Part shown: in pieces, positions 16,311 through 27,241 of the stretch | How the letters are laid out: every line of letters starts with the position of its first letter | Position numbering within the stretch: position 1 is the stretch's first letter | Assembly: GCF_029784155.1 (NCBI RefSeq) | Contig: NC_073692.1 | Span: 275,633,413 to 275,697,412 of the forward strand | Direction: 5' to 3' | Length of the DNA: 64,000 nucleotides | Source of the DNA: Uranotaenia lowii | Lineage: Eukaryota > Arthropoda > Insecta > Diptera > Culicidae | The notes under the pieces: generated by a model | What the model saw: only the letters and a program-made list of their open reading frames with translations | The model's database searches: none | What the model was told of the DNA's origin: nothing | Translations under genes and position numbers: made by a program

Positions 16311-19180
16311 CCTTTGGCTGCAAGGGCCTTATATAATTGTTTGGACAAAAAAAGTTCAAAAAGTAAAATTTTCATATAATGTCAGTATCTCTTTTCGCAA
16401 AATTGAACATGCTAATGATCGCATTAGACCGCTGCAAAAAATGACTTTTTGCTCCCATATGTTTTTTCGATGCCTTTTGGGTCACCAAGCATCAGTGTAA
16501 AATTGGAGATGATTTGGTTGATTCCTGAGCTAGCGCAACGCGTTTCAATTTTGTATGAAAGAAGAAATTTTTGCACATTTAATCATCCAGAAAATTAAAC
16601 AAGCTTGAAATGAAGATGGTCTTTAATTTTTGGCATTGACTATTGTTAAGCTTCATTTTTTGCCAGCATAATAAGCAGCTAAGTTAAAACCATTTCAAAA
16701 TAGAAAATCTGAATTTGATGAAAGTATTTAAAAATGCAGGCTTTGCTTGCTAGAGCTTTTAATAATTTCATGAAATGTTTTTGCAAAGGTTATTTAAATC
16801 AATAAATTTTTTGACAATGAAAGCAGTTATTTGAGATTTTTTATTGTCATCCTACGGTAACACACCTTTCAATAAGCAGTCAAAAACGCTAAATTAAAAA
16901 AAAATATTTTGAAAAAAAGTTGTATAACTCTGAATATCTTTTCTGGAGTACAAATAAGGTTTATGCTTTGTTCACATGAACTGTACTGTTAGAATTAAGG
17001 AGCATATAAAATCTAAGGTTATATTTTTTGGAACTTTCAGTAAATCTCTAGCGTTTTTCGAAAAATTAAGACTTCTCATACAAATTTCCATACAAAATCA
17101 AAACTCGTTGTGCTTATTCAGGACTAAATGGATTGCTTCCAAAATTTTCATTGCTATTTCTGGCGATAATTACAACCAGAAAATGTTATGGGATGTGTAA
17201 AAATTATAACAATTTGAAAATACATTCAAAAAAAAATAAAAGCAATCGAAAGATTCTTTTTGTTTCAACCACGGTAGCCTACTCAAATTCTAAGTTTCAA
17301 CTCATGAAAAATATGTACATAGTGTATGTCCACACAATTGTGCGCCTGTTACATAGAATAAGTATGAATAAAATTTTTTTTTAAATAATTTCTGGTTTAA
17401 ATATCAGACGGTATTCATTTTTAATTCATTTTGAGATTTTCAATTAGGTATATTTTTTTTAATTCCATTAATGCATGATGGCTGGTGTTCAAACATTAAA
17501 TTTCAAAACTGGCTCACGTTCCATCGTAAAACCATTTCAATTGATCAAAGGCATAAAGATGCATTTCACAAATGGTGATGCATGACTGCACCAGCAACAG
17601 GTGTTGCCGATTCCCGATGTTCTTTTTTATCAGCTACGCCCGATAAAAAGCATTACAAGGAAATCTATGCTAATTAAAAAAAAAGAACTTACCCATCACA
17701 CATGGTCGATCGACGATGAGTAAGCGCTATGTGATAAGGGGTAAAAAACATGCATTGGGTGTATGGCATTTTTTGTATCCTTTTCACACAATCCCCTCAA
17801 GATTACTCTTTGATATGGTCTCATTCATCATTCGCGTAATTAGACCGTGTAAGCTATAGATACATATTTTCCCCTGATTGATTGAAAGCTCAGAACAGGT
17901 CGGAACTTTCCCGCATTCTCCCGATTCATTGAACAGAAGCGACCCTGTATTATCGAAAGTGGCTAGACACAAACTAGTCCGGTGGTTGTACAGCTCATGT
18001 ATGGGAAAAAAGATGGTTCTGAGCAAAACTGACATTCCGCAATCAGTCTGATGATGATGGTGAGTTATTCTTAGTCGATATACACTTGAAATAAGGAACG
18101 AAGGTAAGTGCTGGGGTAATTTTCCTATCTTCGAGAGACAAACTGAACAGGGTGAGTGGTAATAAGTATCACACATTAAGGATGGAAATAAAAGTTTGTG
18201 TTGTTTCAAGAAACAACTCTTGACCATATTTTAAACTTCATCAGATTCAATAAAATTCGATGAGAAAAAAGTAAAAAAATACAATGAAATTACCAGTTTT
18301 TTAATGCTAATAAACGCAATCTCAGTTAATAAAGACGACGGACTTGCACTAACGAATGGGTCATCGCTGCACTGAGCAAAGAAAGATATCCTGGAGCTAA
18401 ATAAAGCGAGCAAAGGCCATCGAGAAACACTCAGCAGCAAAAAGCTCCCGCAACCACACTTTTCCTGATGATGAATAATAATAATTAATTAAAATGTATG
18501 AACTTTCACTTGGTATGCTTCCATCAAACTTTCGCCCGGTCCCCCGTATCCTTTCCGATTTAGTGAGCAATCCTGGCTGATTGTGGGGAGTCGTCATGAA
18601 AGATTTAGTCCCACGGTTCGTTCGTTCAATACAGCAGGGAACTTCGTCCGTTCTGGAGAACAAGAAGAAGCTGGGCTAGGAGAGCGATGCTCTCTAATGA
18701 AAGCGATTAGATTCCTCTGGAGATCTGGAGAAGCGATAAAAGTGACTGGTAGCTGATGGGAAAAGTTTTCCATGAGTTAATTTAAAGTTTTGCATTCGTT
18801 TTTTTCAATGATAGAGAATTGATATGGTTTCACTATCTATATCTCCTGTAGACAAAAGCGGGAAAAGCTTTCAGCTAAAAGAGAAAAATTGGGAACGAGA
18901 TTTTTGTGTACAGATTCTAGAAAAGGGGCTGGTAGTCATGCTGGTCGTTTTCGTCCTCTGGAGTCAGTTTCTTTTCATAGAAAACTGCCAAAAAAAACTT
19001 GAAAAGGTTCCCTAATTTACTTGAAATATGTCTGAAAATTATAAAAATAAGTAAGAAGAATCAATGGTGTAATGACTGTTCAATTAGAGGCTAAGTAGTT
19101 CCAATTCAGATCAATCTGAAAGCCCTGATCTAGTCACTCGAATAATAAATGTAGGTGATAGTTATGTATTCCCATAGTTG
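16311..19180. other. Unassigned DNA, no gene seen
   Basis: Mixed AT-rich DNA. Open frames exist (16976-17200 and 17133-17384 on plus; 17784-18227 and 18397-18663 on minus) but none has a recognisable domain, a credible start context or neighbours. 17560-18760 is somewhat less AT-rich with few repeats and may be single-copy host DNA. Confidence 0.45.
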
Positions 19181-19199
19181 CTTAGTATAAAACACAAAA

Positions 19200-19903
19200 A
19201 AAAACAAAAAACAGCTAATTAGTTTATCGGCCTTATCGGTGCAAAATGAAGACCTCTTAAGTAAGAACATTTCTAGATTATGATATTTTAAAGACATATA
19301 AATAGGTAGAAAAAATTAAACACAGCGAACGTCAGTTGAATCTTTTAACTTAAAAGTCAGTACAAAAATTTAGTAGTGATGATACACATAAACACATAAA
19401 GGATCTTGAAAAAATTAGAATTTCCTCGTACATCTTCGAGAATTCGACGGCTAGCATCTTACAAACGCTAAAACCACCAACCCACAGAAAATGTACTATA
19501 CAGAAAAAAACATCTGAATCCTTAACAACACTGAAATTGAAAACCTTAAATATCACAAGACGTAGAACGCAGTTTCTAAATGTAAATTTAGAGATAAAAA
19601 CAGTTGAATCCCTAACAGCACTGAACTCCAATTACATAAATATTACTCGATATGGAATGCGGATATTTGATGTATTTGTACATTAATGATGATGTTAATA
19701 AAAAGATGCATCACATCTGATGGAATTTTCAGTGCAAATTAATTATTATACGTCTTAAATATTTTGCATGTCTATCAAATTTTACATGATTTTTAAAGTT
19801 TACAGCAGTGTAATATTCAACTCGCACCGAAAATTCCATCATATGTAATGCTTCTTTCATATCACATCATATGTGATGTAATTTTACAAGTTTTTTAGCC
19901 ACA
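19200..19903. mobile_element. MITE-like DNA, left of the LTR element
   Basis: Contains AACAGCACTGAA-type words, GTGTAATATTCAACTCGCACCGAAAAT, a palindromic CACATCATATGTGATG and an end TTTTTTAGCCACAC. The same words recur at 22010-22420 and, in inverted order, at 30441-31975. The pattern suggests a MITE family with ends near GTGT..(T/A)-run and ATGATGT-rich subterminal DNA. Exact boundaries and target duplication could not be fixed. Confidence 0.35.
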
Positions 19904-19908
19904 CAAAC

Positions 19909-20515
19909 TGTTGTTGCCATGAAAAGCCATTGGACTGTAGGAGCGGCGCTTGGCAAAACAACCACTGATGGGACTCACTCCCCCTGCGGGAGCGAGCCTC
20001 TTCTAGACAACCCCTGGTGGTTGTCTCACCAGTGGAGGCAGGTCCCCGGACTGGCTGCCTGGAGGCCAAGGCCGGTTGATCACTAGCTTGCAGTGATCCC
20101 AAACTAAACTCTTCTAAGGGGGGCTCTGATAAGAGCCGATTGGATCGGAAGCAGCCGGAGGAGGAAGCACAGAGGAACAACACACTTCTAATGGAACATT
20201 GTGGATTTATTTCTTTCGAACTATTTACACTAATTCTCCAGTCACTGTACGACGAGTATCGTCGGCTTCCTCTCCTCGGGTGGTCTCAGAGAAGGCCACT
20301 GCTGGCTGGCTCCTCTCTTCCTTCTCTTCCGTTGCTGGTCGCTCTGCTGGACTGATGTTGCCGCGATAATGGTTGGAAATAAACTGATGACGCAACGCGC
20401 GGGAGCGCGCGTTTTTATACTTTCTTCCCGTCGACTGCTGCTCGCTGATTGGCTGGCGTTCCTCTCGCGTTCATCCCCTCTCGCTCTCTTCTCAGTCCGC
20501 TTGTCGGACTGAACA
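19909..20515 (-). repeat. 3' LTR (element orientation)
   Basis: 607 bp, TG...CA-ended. On the minus strand it carries TATAAAA at 20413-20419 in a GC-rich setting (U3 promoter) and AATAAA at 20206-20211 (R/U5 polyadenylation signal). The last part of the Gag-like ORF reads into this LTR to 20242. Confidence 0.95.
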
Positions 20516-21372
20516 TACTCCCCACCGGAAAGTGAGAAGTTGTCCCGGTTGGTGGTTGTCGTCAAACTTTCTGGAACCTTCCAATCAGAAGTGTTCGGCG
20601 ACACATCGCTTGTCAGTAGCTCGCTTGCTGGAATGCGAACCCGAGCTGCTGAACCTGGCATGAAGTCCCGGTTGGTGGTTGTCGTCGAACTTTCTGGAAA
20701 CTCTGACGAACTTTCTGGAACGTTCGAATCAGCAATGTTCGGCGACGTACTGCTTGTCAATGGCTCTCTCGCTGGAATGTGAACCCGGGCTGATGATCGT
20801 GGCATGGATTTCGCTTCTGCTGCTGGACCCGCTTGCTTGGATCGCTCGACCTTTTTGCGATCTTTAGGTGGAAGACTCGCCTTTTCTGGGGGGACCAATT
20901 GTCGCTGGCAACTTTCAGGCTGTGGCTGTTGAATTGGCAGTGCTCGAACCCATTCGAGCTGACTCTCGATTGCCACGGATACCTCTTCGTATAGCGCCAC
21001 GAACTCAAAGTAAATGTCGTCTTGCTGCTCTCGGTCGGCTGGTGACGACAGTGCGATGATATCTTGGTGATGCCTAGAGTACTCAGCCTTAGAGCACTCG
21101 ACACTTCGATGATAAACCCTCAGTTGAGCTGCGGTTAGCCCAACCTTTTCGTTTTCTGCTCGCTGGAGAATCGTCTTAATTCGCTGGATGTTGCGCTGCG
21201 CCAATCCACGGATGTAGATAAGCGCCTGAAGATTCTCGTTTCTTCTCGCTGGATCTGGATTCATTGTCTCTTGCTTGTCTTTTTTCCTCCATGCTTCGTT
21301 CACATCACGTTGCTTTCCGATCCGCTCTCTCAAAGACGGAGGTATTCCGTCGGAAGGTACCGGATTCCTCAT
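20242..21372 (-). CDS. Gag-like protein of the non-autonomous LTR element
   Basis: 376 codons, no internal stop. Residues about 37-145 form a charged helical region (NENLQALIYIRGLAQR..., SQLEWV) that resembles the N-terminal helical part of BEL/Pao Gag proteins; I see no zinc knuckle and no DUF1759 core. Residues 190-237 and 238-277 are an imperfect internal duplication, each starting MP.S.ARV.IPA and ending TTTTNRD. The C-terminal 90 or so residues are basic and encoded by the 3' LTR. The frame opens with ATG at the primer site; M37 (ATG at 21264) is a more usual start. It may supply particle or RNA-binding functions, or simply persist as a packaging region. Confidence 0.65.
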   Translation of the reverse strand: MRNPVPSDGIPPSLRERIGKQRDVNEAWRKKDKQETMNPDPARRNENLQALIYIRGLAQRNIQRIKTILQRAENEKVGLTAAQLRVYHRSVECSKAEYSRHHQDIIALSSPADREQQDDIYFEFVALYEEVSVAIESQLEWVRALPIQQPQPESCQRQLVPPEKASLPPKDRKKVERSKQAGPAAEAKSMPRSSARVHIPAREPLTSSTSPNIADSNVPESSSEFPESSTTTTNRDFMPGSAARVRIPASELLTSDVSPNTSDWKVPESLTTTTNRDNFSLSGGEYVQSDKRTEKRARGDERERNASQSASSSRREESIKTRAPARCVISLFPTIIAATSVQQSDQQRKRRKRGASQQWPSLRPPEERKPTILVVQ

Positions 21373-21388
21373 CCGGCTCGAAGGACCA
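21371..21388 (-). other. Primer binding site
   Basis: TGGTCCTTCGAGCCGGAT starts five bases inside the 5' LTR boundary on the minus strand, the place where a tRNA primes minus-strand DNA. I did not match it to a specific tRNA. It overlaps the first codon of the long ORF. Confidence 0.7.
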
Positions 21389-21393
21389 TTTCA

Positions 21394-22000
21394 TGTTGTG
21401 GCCATGAAAAGCCATTGGACTGTAGGAGCGGCGCTTGGCAAAACAACCACTGATGGGACTCACTCCCCCTGCGGGAGCGAGCCTCTTCTAGACAACCCCT
21501 GGTGGTTGTCTCACCAGTGGAGGCAGGTCCTCGGACTGGCTGCCTGGAGGCCAAGGCCGGTTGATCACTAGCTTGCAGTGATCCCAAACTAAACTCTTCT
21601 AAGGGGGGCTCTGATAAGAGCCGATTGGATCGGAAGCAGCCGGAGGAGGAAGCACAGAGGAACAACACACTTCTAATGGAACATTGTGGATTTATTTCTT
21701 TCGAACTATTTACACTAATTTTCCAGTCACTGTACGACGAGTATCGTCGGCTTCCTCTCCTCGGGTGGTCTCAGAGAAGGCCACTGCTGGCTGGCTCTTC
21801 TCTTCCTTCTCTTCCGTTGCTGGTCGCTCTGCTGGACTGATGTTGCCGCGATAATGGTTAAAAACAAACTGATGACGCAACGCGCGGGAGCGCGCGTTTT
21901 TATACTTTCTTCCCGTCGACTGCTGCTCGCTGATTGGCTGGTGCTCCTCTCGCGTTCATCCCCTCTCGCTCTCTTCTCAGTCCGCTTGTCGGACTGAACA
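21394..22000 (-). repeat. 5' LTR (element orientation)
   Basis: 607 bp, same length as the other LTR. Minus-strand TATAAAA lies at about 21898-21904, so this copy would drive transcription toward lower coordinates. Differences from the partner include GGTTAAAAACAAA versus GGTTGGAAATAAA and three C/T changes. Confidence 0.95.
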
Positions 22001-22009
22001 CAAACTTTA

Positions 22010-22425
22010 AATTTTAAAATTTCTTAACAGCACTGAATTAGAATTTTCTTAAAATTACACGTCATGGAATGGTGTAAGGACATTGAACTTGAATGTTAAT
22101 ATTACAATACACCGATAATGTCTTATAAAAATACAGACTGTCAAAAACAAGCACACACAAATGTCAACAAAATATTAAGTCATACCGCGCACCATTGAGT
22201 ATTTTATTGAAAAATATTATAAAATCTTTTTTCTTGGTTCCTTGAAATTTATTATTTTACACGTTGCAAATTTTTACAACATTTTTATTTTACACTTTGC
22301 AAAATTTTACTTGAGTGTAATATTCAACTAGCACTGAAAATACTGTTATATTTGATGCTTTATTTTATTTACATAATATGTTATGCGATTTAACAGATTT
22401 TTTCGCAGTGTGTATGTTCATAAAT
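22010..22425. mobile_element. MITE-like DNA, right of the LTR element
   Basis: Repeats the wording of 19600-19903: AACAGCACTGAA, ATTACACGTCATGGAATGG, GTGTAATATTCAACTAGCACTGAAAAT and an end TTTTTTCGCAGTGTGTATG. Either a second partial copy of the same family or the remainder of a composite split by the LTR element. Boundaries approximate. Confidence 0.35.
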
Positions 22426-22427
22426 AT

Positions 22428-22512
22428 GTCGTGACCGGGACTCGATCTCATGACCGTTGGCTTAGAAGACTTGAACAGTATCCTCTATGCCTCGGACTGC
22501 GGCCCAGAAATT
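22428..22512 (-). repeat. tRNA-like remnant (probable SINE head)
   Basis: On the minus strand GTCTTCTAAGCCAACGG is followed by a B-box-like GAGATCGAGTCCC, as in the anticodon-to-T-arm half of a tRNA. The acceptor arms do not pair and no good A box is seen, so it is not a functional tRNA gene. Likely the head of a decayed SINE. Confidence 0.4.
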
Positions 22513-22549
22513 CAATGTCAGAATTCCGACAATTGATGAACACTTTAGG

Positions 22550-22815
22550 AGTGTATCTGTTTCATCCCACGTTTCGAACTATATCAATTCATTATCAAGG
22601 AACTGAAATTAAATGCTGTCGTATAAAACATAATTTTTCATAATAGATACTCACATTATTCAGTTACTAGGACATTCGTGTTATTACACGAATGTCCTAG
22701 TAACTGAATTATTTGAGTATCTGTTATGAGAAATTATGGTTTATACTCCAGCATTTAATTTCAGTTCCTTGATAATGAATTGATATATGTAGTTCGAAAC
22801 GTTGGATGAAGCACA
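22550..22815. repeat. Long near-perfect inverted repeat (hairpin)
   Basis: Two arms of about 130 bp with roughly 90% identity, separated by only four bases (TATT at 22682-22685). The innermost part (CAGTTACTAGGACATTCGTG and its complement) is perfect. Outer parts include GAACTGAAATTAAATGCTG and CGTTTCGAAC. A third, single-arm decayed copy lies at about 35820-35925 (ACCTTGATAA..., GAAACGTTGGATGAATCACATATAAA), so the arm is part of a dispersed repeat. Confidence 0.88.
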
Positions 22816-23105
22816 TATAAAAAGTGTTATAATTAACCTGATAAGACCGAAAAGTCAATAAATAACTTAGATAACTCATATTCGGAATCAATAAATGGAG
22901 ATTTATTCCGAGTTCATGAACGCAAAATAATTTAGTATTCAAGTATACGGGATTTTTCACGTGAACTAAGATTTTGCTGCATTTCATCGATTCTACGTGT
23001 GTTTTGTAGGTACTTCTTGAAAAAACTTTATGTACGTTCTCGACTCGAAGTTCAACTGAAACAATTTTTTTCAAACGTGTGGTTGTACGAATTCTTATAA
23101 GAAAA

Positions 23106-23260
23106 CTAGCTTACCCGGCAAACTTTGTTGAGCCTGATTTTTGGGTTTTTTTTTTATATTTTAGCACTTTTCCTTAGTCAGCCTTCCTTTTGAGTGGATA
23201 AAAACAAGTGGATACTCTTGTGTCGGAAAAAAATGTAGAGTTATAGCTCAATATACAAAT
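23106..23260 (-). mobile_element. Helitron E, minus-strand 3' terminus
   Basis: A followed by CTAGCTTACCCGGCAAACTTTG at 23106 on. On the minus strand this is CAAAGTTTGCCGGGTAAGCTAG-T, the 3' end of an insect short Helitron (CAAA/TTTG stem then CTAG). The extent is unknown; I could not find a matching TC start, and the end coordinate given is only where recognisable terminus-like sequence fades. Confidence 0.55.
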
Positions 23261-26200
23261 AAGTTACGTTAACTTTGGTTAGTGAATTTATTTTCTTCCG
23301 GTAGCTATTCAAAAACTCCTATCTGATCAAGTTTTTTGAAATTGCTGAAGATTGATTTGAACAGAAAATGAATCTTTTTTGCTGGAGTCGTCATAAACTG
23401 AGTTTTGTTTCGATTTGTATTTACCTCTGTATTTAAATACATTGAAGTTTTCTTTAAGCATGATCGCCAGAATAGAAAAATTTAAAAAAAATTAATTGAA
23501 CAAAACCAGAATATTTTAAGAATAATGAAAATAAACTTAATATTCCATTTTTTTTTTCATTATATCAATGTCGTTTATTTAATGATGATTGACAGAGCTG
23601 ATTTGGACAAATATTTAACAATTCAGAAAAAGCTACTATTCATCTTATTTTACAGCAACACTTTTCTCATCAATATGATGCTTGAAAATGTCTTTTAAAT
23701 TTTTGTCAATTATCTTTTTTCAATTTTCAGTTAGGGATTGGCAAATTGCACTATAAATTAGGAAATTTAAAAAAAATTAAGCTGTCATGTTTTTGGATTA
23801 CTTTTCCCTTAGCATTTGAAACCTTGAATGAAGGCAAATCTATTTTGAGTATTTGGAATAAAAATTCAAAACAATCACAAATTATTCAAAATTTTAGTTT
23901 ATGATCGTAAGATAAAAAACTGTAATCCAAACAGTTAAATTTTATTCTGAATTTTATTGTTAATTTATATCAATATTCTGAATTTGGCTTTATGAATCTG
24001 GATTTTCAGTTATATTTGAACGTTAATTTGAAAGCTGACTTTCTTGGATCTTGATTTTATTTTTGTTGATCGAGTTTTTTTATTTTTATACTCACTTGTG
24101 CTTGAGAGATTGTTTTTTCTATCTGATATCTGGTACGATTTTTTTTTGTATTTTTGTGTATTGGTTCAGATTTTTGTCTATCTTAAATGTTTCGAAATTT
24201 TAGGTGGCATGCTCTTTACGTAAATGTTAAATTCCTATATTCTTTCAAGTTTGATAATATTTTTGATTACGATTCATTTTTCTGACTTTTGAAACTGAGA
24301 GTTGGATCTAAAATCAATTTAAAGTCTAGTATAGTTAAACTTTGGAAAAGTTCCTTTTAACTACTGAGCATAAAAGGTAGTATGCATTTTTCAATGTTTC
24401 CTGATCCTCCAATCCGTTCTTATGATAGTGAAGCAATTTACTTGGAATCACAAAATTGATAACATTCAATTCTCATACTGACAGGATAAATTTCAAACAT
24501 CTTCTAAAAATCAACAAAAATTAAATAAAGGTGATTTTTGATCAGTTATATGATTTTATATTTTTGTTATCAAAACTCATCAAAAATGATTTGGTAATGG
24601 AAATGTTTTGAGTCTATCGAAAATTTTACGTCCATATTACTTGAGTTGCTAAAAGAATATGACAATTCAAAAAAAAAAAAAATAATGGTGCACGAACAGT
24701 CATCTTAGAAAATATTAGAATTGCCTTGATTCTGATGCAACAAAAAATAAATTTCGTAAATATGCTTTTTACCGGCTATTTGCGGCACCCCATAGAAAAA
24801 ATCGCATCCAAGTATCCATTTTACTGAAGCCACGTGAAAAGTACACTGGCAATGAAAATGGGCGCCAAAACTTCCTATAGATAGATGGATGAACATTAGT
24901 AAGCCTTGATTGCTTTTGGCGCCTTCCTACTCTGGGTGATTCGGATGAAAAAAAAATGGAAATTGGGTGCCATGACTTTTATTTGATACGAATATAAACG
25001 AAAAATTAATTTTCAAATTCCACATAAACATTTTTGAAATTATCTCTCCGTTGTGTTTTTCTTCGCGTGAAGACGAACACAACAAAAAAATCACATGGAA
25101 ATCGGATGATCCAGTGAAGAGTTTCACTTGTTCGCACATTTCTGTCTCTCTCCCTGTTTTATATATATATGTAACATAGAAGATTCAAAATTAAATTTTG
25201 AATACCGGCTGTGCATATAATTAGGAATAGAACCAATTTTTTTTTCCAATTTTTCAGAATTTCCAGAAACATAATTTTTTTTTTTCAACTTTCCAACATC
25301 GGCTCTGGGGTGGCAGCTTTCCAATTAAACCTTTGACTTGATGTCTGGTTGCTAGAATATAGAGAATAATTTTTTTTTATTTATCGAACCAAAATTCGTG
25401 AAATAGAATCTCACCTTGCTCCAGCGTACGAAAACAAAAAGAATCCAATTTGAAAACTCGATTTCTGATTTTCCAGCAAACTAGCACAATAGCTGGAAAG
25501 TCCAGAAATTTGAAAACCGATTGCTTATTTTTCAGCAAAAATGACAAGAACACAATCGAATGCAGAAAAATCCTGCAATTAGAAAACCGATTTCTAGTTT
25601 TTAGCAAAAATTTGGATTGCTGAACGTTTCCAGCATTTTCTATTGCTGGAAATCGAGGCAAAAATTTACTGAGTACATTTTCTTCACTCGAATTTCACAC
25701 TTAATTTTGCATTCAAATTAGGCTAACAATACTGATTAAAGATAAATAATAAGGTTTGTTCGACCAGCAGGCAAATCTTAAGAATATTATTCAAACGAGT
25801 AGCTTCATTCCTGTCACAAAACTATTTTATTTTTTGAAACTATACTACAATTTTACACAAATATCGTAAAGCAAAAAAGTGTTTATTGCTTGAAAATACA
25901 TTTATTTGTTTATTTGTTTATTTCATAAATTTCATATTATTGAAAAAAATCTAAAACTGCTTTATCGTTGATCGTGTTTCATCAAGTCCCAATGATAGTT
26001 TCCAGCAGTTTTACGAGTAAATTTCACTAGAATAACATGTGTTAGGGAAATTCTGAACCTTATTTTTTAACAGAGCAAACCAAAAATAATATTATTTGAA
26101 AATCTAATTTTTCTCGGAATATATTTTTGGCTGAAAACCTCTAAAATAGAAACAAACAAACATTTATATCAGCTAGTTCACAAAAAAATATGTTAAATAA

Positions 26201-27241
26201 TGTGTTCCGCAACAATCCAAGAATTGAATGCCTGAAACAATAATTTTCTAGTGTTCAAAGTTTAACCAATTGAGTCTTAAGACACTCTTTGTTGAATGCA
26301 TTTATTCATGGATGAGATATACGAGATAGATTTTAAAAATCTAAGCACACTTAATTTTTTATTTAAAGGTTTAAATTTAAAAAAGAGCCAAGTTTGAAAG
26401 TATTCAAAAAACAAAAAATAGAGCGTTAAATCAGGATTTCAGCTTTTTCAGATAGTAAATTTACTAGCGCACACTGGTCAAAGGTATTTCCTAGTCATTT
26501 CCTTTAACTCACATATTCAGAACAAAGTTATTTGAATTAGAATTCTATGCAAAATTGTAGAAGAGTTTCCGGGTGCAATGATTCAGAAGGATGTGAGTAA
26601 TCAATTAAACTAAGATAAGCTAAAATGAATCTTTTAATCATCCCAGAAATATTTGCCCGTTACAGTTCAGCTTCAACATTTCAGCTTTCCGTTATTCAAT
26701 TTTTTAGGGAAAAAAATCCGATAAAGCATGCTTTGGGAAAACAAGCTACGGAATGCTTAAAAAAAATCACCTAATGTCTAAGAAAGCTGAAGTTTGAAGC
26801 AATCTGTTGCACATTAGAATATATTTGTAAAGTAATGCAGTGCTAATGTTATTATTCCACTAAATTTGGTATGAAATTACAATGCAAATGCAGTGCAAAG
26901 TTGAATTTGAGTCTTTGAAAATCTGAGAAATTGCAAATTGACAAAAGGTTCGAAAAACAGAACTTCTGTGTTTTGTATTTAAAAAAAACTAAAAATGCAA
27001 ACATGTGCCAAATTACGTCAACTTTCAATCCTTTTTTTCAAAATTTATCTCGTTTGTCTGGAACAGTTTTGACGAATCATTGTTTGAAAAGTACGGTTTT
27101 AGACCCCTTTTTTACATTTTATGTGATCATGATCTTGCAAAATTTCAAAAAAATATATTCTTATGTGCAACGTTTAGCTTCTGACTTCAGCTTTCATGGA
27201 ATTCAAGTAATTTTTTAAGCATTCCACAAATGATCTAGGTT
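23261..27241. other. Unassigned AT-rich DNA with one small tandem repeat
   Basis: No gene supported. 24700-25340 is slightly less AT-rich. Short minus-strand frames at 24705-24896, 24927-25139 and 25377-25661 lack domains. Confidence 0.5.
25446..25615. repeat. Three diverged tandem units of about 62-69 bp
   Basis: Each unit holds (T/A)TTGAAAACCGATT.CT.ATTTTTCAGCAAA or a variant, at about 25447, 25509 and 25577. This explains the repetitive look of the minus-strand frame 25377-25661, which I do not regard as a gene. Confidence 0.6.

Larger units (their letters stand above)
19909..22000 (-). mobile_element. Complete non-autonomous BEL/Pao-type LTR retrotransposon
   Basis: Two 607-bp direct LTRs (19909-20515 and 21394-22000) differ at about nine positions by eye. 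They enclose 878 bp and are flanked by the 5-bp target duplication CAAAC (19904-19908 and 22001-22005). In minus orientation the LTR runs TGTTCAGTCC...CAACA; TGTTC starts and 5-bp duplications suit BEL/Pao. A primer site TGGTCCTTCGAGCCGGAT follows the 5' LTR and a purine tract GGTGGGGAGTA abuts the 3' LTR. It holds one Gag-like ORF and no protease, RT, RNase H or integrase, so it must use enzymes from a relative. It is noticeably more GC-rich than its surroundings. Confidence 0.93.

Noticed and set aside
17784..18227. 147-codon minus-strand frame
   Set aside because: No recognisable domain, low-complexity His run, no promoter or splice context; chance is a sufficient explanation.
19884..20183. 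99-codon minus-strand frame repeated at 21369-21668, and 71-codon plus frames at 20140-20355 and 21625-21840
   Set aside because: They lie in the paired LTRs, so they are duplicated because the LTR is duplicated, with no domain.
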